Shown here in pieces: positions 57,727 through 64,000 of a DNA stretch of 64,000 bases. Each line of letters begins with the position of its first letter. Position 1 is the stretch's first letter. A program made the position numbers and the translations under genes. The stretch is from Emcibacteraceae bacterium (GTDB taxonomy: Bacteria > Pseudomonadota > Alphaproteobacteria > Sphingomonadales > Emcibacteraceae): assembly GCA_028281625.1 (NCBI GenBank), contig JANQJN010000078.1, forward strand, positions 41,770 through 105,769. Direction: 5' to 3'. The notes below the pieces were generated by a model. That model ran no database searches, was not told the DNA's origin, and saw only the letters and a program-made list of their open reading frames with translations.

Positions 57727-59793
57727 TCATTGGAAATCTCTGGGGATAATTTCGTCCCAGGATTTTTCGTGGGTGACTTCACCGTTTACTTTTAGCCGTC
57801 GGTGGAAGATCAGTCGGAAATTTTCTTCATCACTGCTGAAGGTGACATCCTGTTCAAGGCGCAAAGTGCGACCTTCAAGTTCTTTGACCACCGCATAGGT
57901 TCCCTGAACGGACGTTACCGCCGGGTTGGTGTCTGAAGTGCGATGTTCAAGTTCTTCTTCAAACCTTTCAATCCCCCAGGGAAATTGTGACGCTGTCGCA
58001 TTGCGGGCAAATCCGTAAGACTGTCCGGTTTGCTCGTCACAATGAATGGTATCAATTTCTGCGTAACCTGTGACGTTACCGGCATCAATAGATCCAAAAC
58101 CGGGCAAAGAAGGGCTTTCCACAGGTTCCTTAAACGTCGGTACGGGGCGGTCTTCAAATGGGATCACTGGCAGATCAACGCGGGCGCTGTTCTGACCGCC
58201 TACTGTAAGAGTGGTTGTCATGGGGTATGGCGTGGGCCACAGCATTGGCCACATGCCATTGGTCACAGCCAGGCGAATTTTGTGACCTTTTGGAAAGACC
58301 CATGAGGTAAAATGCATCTTTATATTGAGAGGAATTTCTTCGCCTGGGACAATGTCTTCGGGCTGACGCGCTGAATTTCTGTGTGTGCCGTTAAATCCTG
58401 CACCTGTGACCTGAGTGACCGACCCATCCGGTGCCACATCCGATATGCGGGCGACCCAGTTGGCTCTTGTAACGGGTGCCGAAACATTCAAGAACGCTTG
58501 CGGATGGCCAAGTATTTCAAGGGGTTCTTCAAGGGGCGCTGTTTCATATACAAGGGCATAATCATCCATAGGCTGCTGATCAGGCGGAACACTGCCCCAC
58601 CACATAACCGGACCGCCGCCTTCAAGTCCTACGGACGCTTTATATTCTAAATTATGAATCGCTTCTTCCGTTGGCTCAATGGATAATTCATTATTGGCTG
58701 TGGCGAACAGGGACTTTATTTCCGTTCTTTCGATGGGCCAACCTTCTTCAAAGCGCCACTTACCGGGAATATCGACGATGTCAGATTGCGGTGGGTGCCA
58801 GTCGCGGATAAAAACACTGAATTTCGGTTCGTCCATAATCCCGGTATCAATGCCTTTTAACCAATGATCAAACCAGCGTACCGCTTCATGGCGCCATTCG
58901 ATGCGCGGCGTGTGGCCAGCGTTATGGGGCTGGTCATGATCCCACGGGCCGATCAGAGCTTTAACGGGTGCATCAACATTTTCAAGCATTCGTGGCAGGG
59001 AATTACGGTAACCATCATACCAGCCGCCAATGTGATAGCCGGGTATTTTGATCTGGTCATATTTATCCAGTGTAGATGCCCGGTCCCAGAAGGCGCTGTC
59101 ACGCTGATTTCGCATATAGGTATAGACGCTGGGTTCAGCTTCAAAACGGTTTTTAAGCCAGTCGTCATCCAAAACATAATCTGGCGCACCGGGCAGGGAG
59201 TTGTTCAGATCATTGCTCATCATCCAGCTGTCGGTATGGATAATGCCGTCCATATAGTGCACATCTTCCTGATAGATCGCTTCGGTGGCCATCATCGCCA
59301 TAAAGGCTTTTAGCGCAGGTGGATTACGCACAGCCATCTGAATGGAATTAAAACCGCCCCAGGATAGCCCGATCATGCCCACATTGCCGTTGGACCAGTC
59401 CTGCTTGGAAAGCCAGTCGATGACCACTTCGCCGTCGTTCAGTTCAATGTCTGAATATTCGTACGGAATAACATGGCCTTCGCTTCTGCCCGTACCCCTT
59501 ATATCAACCCGTGCAAAAACATACCCGTGTTCTACGAAGTAGCCGTAAGCACTGTAAAGCCCGCCGCGGCTTTCTGTTTTACGGTAAGGTTCATATTCAA
59601 GGATCACCGGTATTCTTTCGCCGGAATTTATATCGGTGGGGAAATATAGATCAGCGGCCAAGTTTACACCATCCGCCATCGGGATCATCACTTCACGAAT
59701 TTCAATGGCTGCGGTCTGCGCTTGGTCAGTTACTTCAGTGCAGGCTTGCACCAGCAATGCAAAAGTCAAAAGAATAATTGCTCTAAAACGCAT
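57727..59793 (-). CDS. CocE/NonD family (X-Pro dipeptidyl-peptidase-like, S15) hydrolase, lipoprotein-like N-terminus
   Basis: IEIREVMIPMADGVNLAADLYFP, GMIGLSWGGFNSIQMAV nucleophile elbow; LLVQAC lipobox-like. Confidence 0.92.
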   Translation of the reverse strand: MRFRAIILLTFALLVQACTEVTDQAQTAAIEIREVMIPMADGVNLAADLYFPTDINSGERIPVILEYEPYRKTESRGGLYSAYGYFVEHGYVFARVDIRGTGRSEGHVIPYEYSDIELNDGEVVIDWLSKQDWSNGNVGMIGLSWGGFNSIQMAVRNPPALKAFMAMMATEAIYQEDVHYMDGIIHTDSWMMSNDLNNSLPGAPDYVLDDDWLKNRFEAEPSVYTYMRNQRDSAFWDRASTLDKYDQIKIPGYHIGGWYDGYRNSLPRMLENVDAPVKALIGPWDHDQPHNAGHTPRIEWRHEAVRWFDHWLKGIDTGIMDEPKFSVFIRDWHPPQSDIVDIPGKWRFEEGWPIERTEIKSLFATANNELSIEPTEEAIHNLEYKASVGLEGGGPVMWWGSVPPDQQPMDDYALVYETAPLEEPLEILGHPQAFLNVSAPVTRANWVARISDVAPDGSVTQVTGAGFNGTHRNSARQPEDIVPGEEIPLNIKMHFTSWVFPKGHKIRLAVTNGMWPMLWPTPYPMTTTLTVGGQNSARVDLPVIPFEDRPVPTFKEPVESPSLPGFGSIDAGNVTGYAEIDTIHCDEQTGQSYGFARNATASQFPWGIERFEEELEHRTSDTNPAVTSVQGTYAVVKELEGRTLRLEQDVTFSSDEENFRLIFHRRLKVNGEVTHEKSWDEIIPRDFQ

Positions 59794-59929
59794 GTTTTAA
59801 TCCCCTAATTCCCTTTTTTAACATGGTACAGCAGTTGACGATTTTGGCAATATTTTTTGTACGGTTGTATAATGGTGTGATATAAGATGCAGAATCAATT
59901 ATAATGTGGTCGGTTTATAGGGGAAAAAA

Positions 59930-61066
59930 GTGCAAGCGATTGAAAAAACACTGCCATCAAACTGGTATTTGGATGAAGATATATTCGCGCTGGAACGCGA
60001 ACATATCTTTTTTAAAGAGTGGGTATGCATAGGTCGCGAGGAAGAATGGCCAGACGCTGGCTCTCATAAAGTGCTGGATATACTGGGTGAAAGCATCATT
60101 GTCGTGCGCAGTAAAGAAGGCAGGATTAATGGTTTTTATAATGTCTGCGTCCATCGCGGTTCACAGCTTTGCGCGACGAGCGACAAACTTGCCGAAGACC
60201 GTCTTCCCATTAAAGGGGGTGTAATTGGAAGTAAGTTGATTATGTGCCCCTATCATGCCTGGAGTTATGACCTTGATGGTAACTTGAAAGCCGCACCCCA
60301 TATGGCAGGAGTGGAAGGTTTTAACAAAGAAGATTACCATCTTCATAAAGTGGCAGTTGAAATACACTCTGGATTTGTTTTTATCAATATGACCCCTGAT
60401 AGCGCTCCTGACTTTAACGATCATGTTGCCACCCTAGATAAAAATTTTTCTCGCTACGGACTGGGCAATCTTCGGATCGCCAAAACCATTCATTATGACA
60501 TTGATGCCAACTGGAAAGTGCTCTGCGAAAATTACAATGAATGTTATCACTGCGGCCCTGTGCATCCGGAACTCTGTCAGATCGTGCCAGCATTCAAGGA
60601 CAAAGGAGGGGCCGACTTGAATTGGGATAAAGGCATTCCCCATACAGAAGGCGCTGATACATTTACCTTCACTGGTACAAGCACACGCCGGTCCTTCCCG
60701 GAGTTAAACGAGGATGAGCAGACCCATCACAAGGGCGAGCTTCTTTATCCCAACATGTTTATCAGTCTTGCACGTGAACATTTGGCGATTTTTATCTTCC
60801 TGCCGGAAAGCGCTGGGCGGACTCGTCTTGACTGCCATTTCCTCTTCGAGCCATACGAAATGGAAAAGGATGATTTTGATGGTTCAGACGCCATCGATTT
60901 TTGGCATATCGTGAACCAGCAAGACTGGCATATTTGCGAGCGCGTACAAAAAGGCATGTCCGCACGGGTCCATGATTATGGTATCTTCTCACCCATGGAA
61001 GATTGGAACCTGGACATCAGAAAATATGTCTCCGACCGTATCGGTCCATATGTGGATAGCGCTTAA
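59930..61066 (+). CDS. Rieske non-heme iron oxygenase alpha subunit (GTG start)
   Basis: CVHRGSQL...KLIMCPYHAWSYDLDGNL; NYNECYHCGPVHPEL. Confidence 0.92.
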   Translation: MQAIEKTLPSNWYLDEDIFALEREHIFFKEWVCIGREEEWPDAGSHKVLDILGESIIVVRSKEGRINGFYNVCVHRGSQLCATSDKLAEDRLPIKGGVIGSKLIMCPYHAWSYDLDGNLKAAPHMAGVEGFNKEDYHLHKVAVEIHSGFVFINMTPDSAPDFNDHVATLDKNFSRYGLGNLRIAKTIHYDIDANWKVLCENYNECYHCGPVHPELCQIVPAFKDKGGADLNWDKGIPHTEGADTFTFTGTSTRRSFPELNEDEQTHHKGELLYPNMFISLAREHLAIFIFLPESAGRTRLDCHFLFEPYEMEKDDFDGSDAIDFWHIVNQQDWHICERVQKGMSARVHDYGIFSPMEDWNLDIRKYVSDRIGPYVDSA

Positions 61067-61070
61067 GCCA

Positions 61071-63992
61071 TCAATCTTGAACATCTTTGCCCGGAACACC
61101 CACAGGTGGGATGGGATTACCTTTAAGTTCGGGGATCGGTTCTTCACTGATTTTATTTTGCAAGAAATCAATCGCGGCGGATAGTTGCGCGTCAGAGCCG
61201 TTATATGTGCTATAGGGCTTGTTTTCCACTTCGATGTCGGGGGCGATACCCCATCCTTCAATGAGCCAGCGACCATCAAGGCCGAATTGTGGTGATTCAG
61301 CAACCCGCGCTATGCCGCCATCTACGAGCACATTACCACTTGAGAGCCAGATACCGGCGCCAGCGGTTCTGGTGCCAATTAGGGTTCCAAGATCCATCGC
61401 CTTGATACCGGCGGCAAAGGTTTCACCATCTGAATAGGTGCGTTCATCAATCACGACCGCAAGATGACCGCGGAAGGTTTGCTGCATGTTGCCAAACTCT
61501 TCTGAATTATCGGCAAAATACCAAAAGGCCCACACCTGCCGGAGAAGCTCACCGAGCAGGATACTATCGATATTTCCGCCGTTGTTTCCGCGCACGTCAA
61601 TGATTAGTCCATCTTTATTCACATGTTCGTAGAAATCGCGGGCGAAGCTGGAAACATCGTTACCGCCCATAGCACGCAGATGCAGATATCCAATATTATC
61701 GGATGCTGCGCTCGCAACAAATTCTCGTCTTCCTTCGACCCAGTTGCGGTAACGCATCAGGCGTTCATCTCCTTTATCCATCGCTGTCACGATGGTTTGG
61801 TGACGGCCTTCGCCTCTCCTGATATCAAGCAGTACCTGCTCCTCTGCCTGACCGAATAGTGCATTGTCCAGATCTTCAATGGAGGTTACCCGAATTCCAT
61901 TGACAGCTTCGATAATATCGCCAGTCATAACATCAACATTGGGTTTTGCGAGTGGAGTTTGATAGTTGGGAAGACCAGGCTCGCTTTTGTATATATGGTC
62001 AATTGCCAACCCGCCATCCACTGTGCTGTAAGTTGCGCCCAATGTAGCACCAGACGCTTTCTCTTCATCATCCGGTTGCTCGCCCAAGCGGACTTGTGAA
62101 TGTAAAATACCCAGTTCGCTAACCATTTGTGCGATAAGGTCGTTAAGCTCATCCCGATGTCCAATGCGAGCGACGAGTGGTTCATATTTGGTTCTTACCT
62201 GATCCCAATCAAGACCCCGCAAATTGGGATCAAACGCATAGTCCCGGTGCATGCGCCAAGCGTCTAAAAACATCTGTGGCCATTCGTCGGCCGGATTAAT
62301 GCGCAGTGACCAGTCATCCGTTCTCAGTTTCGCATCATTTAAATCTTCTGGCGCCTTTTCGCCTGCGGGCACTATATACATATTACCGTTTGCACGATTT
62401 CCTGTCGAAAAGAAGAGCTTCTTACCATCGCCTGAGAGGGCATAACTACGCACGCGCCCTGCAAATGTACTTAGTTCAGGATTGTCATTGCTAATCTTCA
62501 GGCTTTTTAAATCACTATTGCCGCCAAACTCATTTTTTATCAGGTAGAGATGCTCCTCTGTTGCTTTAAGATCATTATAGTCGCCAGCCGGTACGGGTAC
62601 TTCGTAAAGGCGATCCGTTAAGCCGTTCCAATCTATGGTTACAAGCTGTTCTTCAGGACTTTCTTCTTCGTTTTCGGCCTGCTCCTCTTCATCATCGTTC
62701 TTCATAAGCTCGTGATCAGGCGCAAAGGGAAATGTTGCAGCGTTGTTTAGGGCAAGGGCGTAGATTTTTTCCCGTTCAAGCAAAGAAGCGCCCATGTTGC
62801 GATCGCCCCAAGGATGGGATGGGCGCCCCCTGAAATTGGTCTGCGCAAGATAATATAGCCAGTTACCATCAGCAGAAAATGCAGGAGAATGTGCAACATA
62901 TTTGTTTCCGGAGATCACCACTTTTCGGCGGCTTTCGATCTCCATCAAGACTATCTGAGCAAGGCCTTCAATATTTGAACGATTATAGGCGACATAGCGG
63001 CCGTCCGGTGACCAGGTCAGCCCGGTAAAGCTTGATCCAAGTGTTCGGTCCTGATCATCAATCAGATGATTTTCACCGGTTTCAAGATCAATCATCCAGA
63101 GCCGGTCCGCTTTATCATCGTGGAACAGATATTTGCCATCTGGAGACGGAAATAGATCCCAGCGGTGCGCGGTAGCATCATTGGTAAGCCTTGTAGGCTC
63201 ACCAACACCGTTTGCGGGATAACGCCAGATTTCACCGCGCCGATCCTGGTCGATGATGACATAGACCCATTCCTCATTTGCGCCAAGTACAGCGTTTCTT
63301 GCCCGGGCATGCTTGGGAACGTCAAGCTCAACTCTGCGCAGAGGTCCGGGGCTAGCGAGCGCCACATGACCACGTGCTGTGAGTGCTACGCGATTTCCTT
63401 TTGCGGATAAAACAGCGGATGTTAAATGATTAAGCGGTTTATCAAGCCAGCGGGTGCGACGGGCATCCATATCCCCTACAAGTTTGATATCAATGGCTGC
63501 GTATTCACCTGACGCAATATCGTAAATGTGAACGTCCACTCCCATTTGGTAAGATATTTTTCCACCGTTCATGTGGGGCGTGCGAATATCCCAGCCGTCG
63601 TAGTCGGTATGCTGGCGCAGGTCATTTCCGTCTTCAGCCATTGACCATATGTTGTCTGTACCGTCCTGGTCAGTGATGAAATAAACCCGTCCATCCCACC
63701 ACATCGGATGCAGAATTGGAGCTTCAAAGTCACTGGCAAGTCGCACGGATTCATCGGTTTTTTCAAGATCAAAATACCACAGTTGTGACATACCACCACC
63801 ACGATAAAGCTTGGCATTATCCCCCACGTTGGCAAGGCCGTAGCGGGTGAAGAAAACCTCATTACCATTTGACGCAAATGTGGCCTGATTGGCGTCTGCA
63901 AGAGGAAGTTCATTTGTTGCAAGAGTTTCCGGGTTCACCGTAAAAACACGGCGCCCCTCCGGTGTGCTTCCATTCATGCTTGTGTAAATCAC
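61071..63992 (-). CDS. Tricorn-like/S41 C-terminal processing peptidase, N-terminus truncated by window end
   Basis: Beta-propeller (WD40/TolB-like) repeats, PDZ segment, DERTYSDGETFAAGIKAM S41 active site. Confidence 0.9.
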   Translation of the reverse strand: MIYTSMNGSTPEGRRVFTVNPETLATNELPLADANQATFASNGNEVFFTRYGLANVGDNAKLYRGGGMSQLWYFDLEKTDESVRLASDFEAPILHPMWWDGRVYFITDQDGTDNIWSMAEDGNDLRQHTDYDGWDIRTPHMNGGKISYQMGVDVHIYDIASGEYAAIDIKLVGDMDARRTRWLDKPLNHLTSAVLSAKGNRVALTARGHVALASPGPLRRVELDVPKHARARNAVLGANEEWVYVIIDQDRRGEIWRYPANGVGEPTRLTNDATAHRWDLFPSPDGKYLFHDDKADRLWMIDLETGENHLIDDQDRTLGSSFTGLTWSPDGRYVAYNRSNIEGLAQIVLMEIESRRKVVISGNKYVAHSPAFSADGNWLYYLAQTNFRGRPSHPWGDRNMGASLLEREKIYALALNNAATFPFAPDHELMKNDDEEEQAENEEESPEEQLVTIDWNGLTDRLYEVPVPAGDYNDLKATEEHLYLIKNEFGGNSDLKSLKISNDNPELSTFAGRVRSYALSGDGKKLFFSTGNRANGNMYIVPAGEKAPEDLNDAKLRTDDWSLRINPADEWPQMFLDAWRMHRDYAFDPNLRGLDWDQVRTKYEPLVARIGHRDELNDLIAQMVSELGILHSQVRLGEQPDDEEKASGATLGATYSTVDGGLAIDHIYKSEPGLPNYQTPLAKPNVDVMTGDIIEAVNGIRVTSIEDLDNALFGQAEEQVLLDIRRGEGRHQTIVTAMDKGDERLMRYRNWVEGRREFVASAASDNIGYLHLRAMGGNDVSSFARDFYEHVNKDGLIIDVRGNNGGNIDSILLGELLRQVWAFWYFADNSEEFGNMQQTFRGHLAVVIDERTYSDGETFAAGIKAMDLGTLIGTRTAGAGIWLSSGNVLVDGGIARVAESPQFGLDGRWLIEGWGIAPDIEVENKPYSTYNGSDAQLSAAIDFLQNKISEEPIPELKGNPIPPVGVPGKDVQD

Positions 63993-64000
63993 CTCGCCGT

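Noticed and set aside
58864-59313. 149-aa plus-strand ORF opposite the CocE hydrolase
   Set aside because: Shadow ORF of a strongly supported hydrolase gene.
1-64000. CRISPR array or classical defence system
   Set aside because: No regularly spaced repeats, cas-like, restriction-modification or retron-like genes recognised on either strand.

Overview
64 kb window, about 30 intact protein-coding genes plus two partial ones at the window edges. The organism looks like a marine-type proteobacterium (probably alphaproteobacterial; inference from gene content only). No rRNA, tRNA, CRISPR array or complete transposon was recognised. Blocks from left to right: (1) 3' end of a TonB receptor, TPR-sulfotransferase, PepSY membrane protein (3-3358). 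(2) Heterotetrameric sarcosine oxidase operon soxBDAG (3947-9056). (3) Gamma-glutamyltransferase, GltS-type carrier, TonB receptor, LysR (9107-16475). (4) A signalling block of two histidine kinases, a lone receiver, an MCP, a CSS-EAL protein, a small OM protein and an apparently catalytically dead SprT-like protein (17413-26750). (5) A lipoprotein with two separate HExxH motifs (27306-28937). (6) TonB receptor, MFS, DUF819-like carrier, SDR (29296-34989). (7) A flavoprotein/nitrilase/small membrane protein/KDPG aldolase/KDG kinase operon and a ManD dehydratase with LysR (35150-42225). (8) A catabolic cluster: ALDH, HisC-like aminotransferase, ThDP enzyme, Rieske oxygenase alpha/beta, SDR, DUF35, thiolase-like protein, acyl-CoA ligase, rubredoxin-reductase fusion, MarR (42244-54338). 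(9) Sulfatase, serine hydrolase, CocE/NonD hydrolase, second Rieske oxygenase, partial Tricorn/S41 protease (54851-63992). The observations most worth following up are the catabolic cluster with its Cys-less thiolase-like/DUF35 pair and fused rubredoxin reductase; a segmental duplication of the serine hydrolase 3' end (16862-17275 vs 57418-57710) as direct repeats about 40 kb apart; a dispersed family of CTTTGGGTCG hairpins and GAGAYKGGTT boxes in intergenic DNA; the degenerate SprT; and the dual-HExxH lipoprotein. All functional assignments come from reading motifs by eye; no database search was run.
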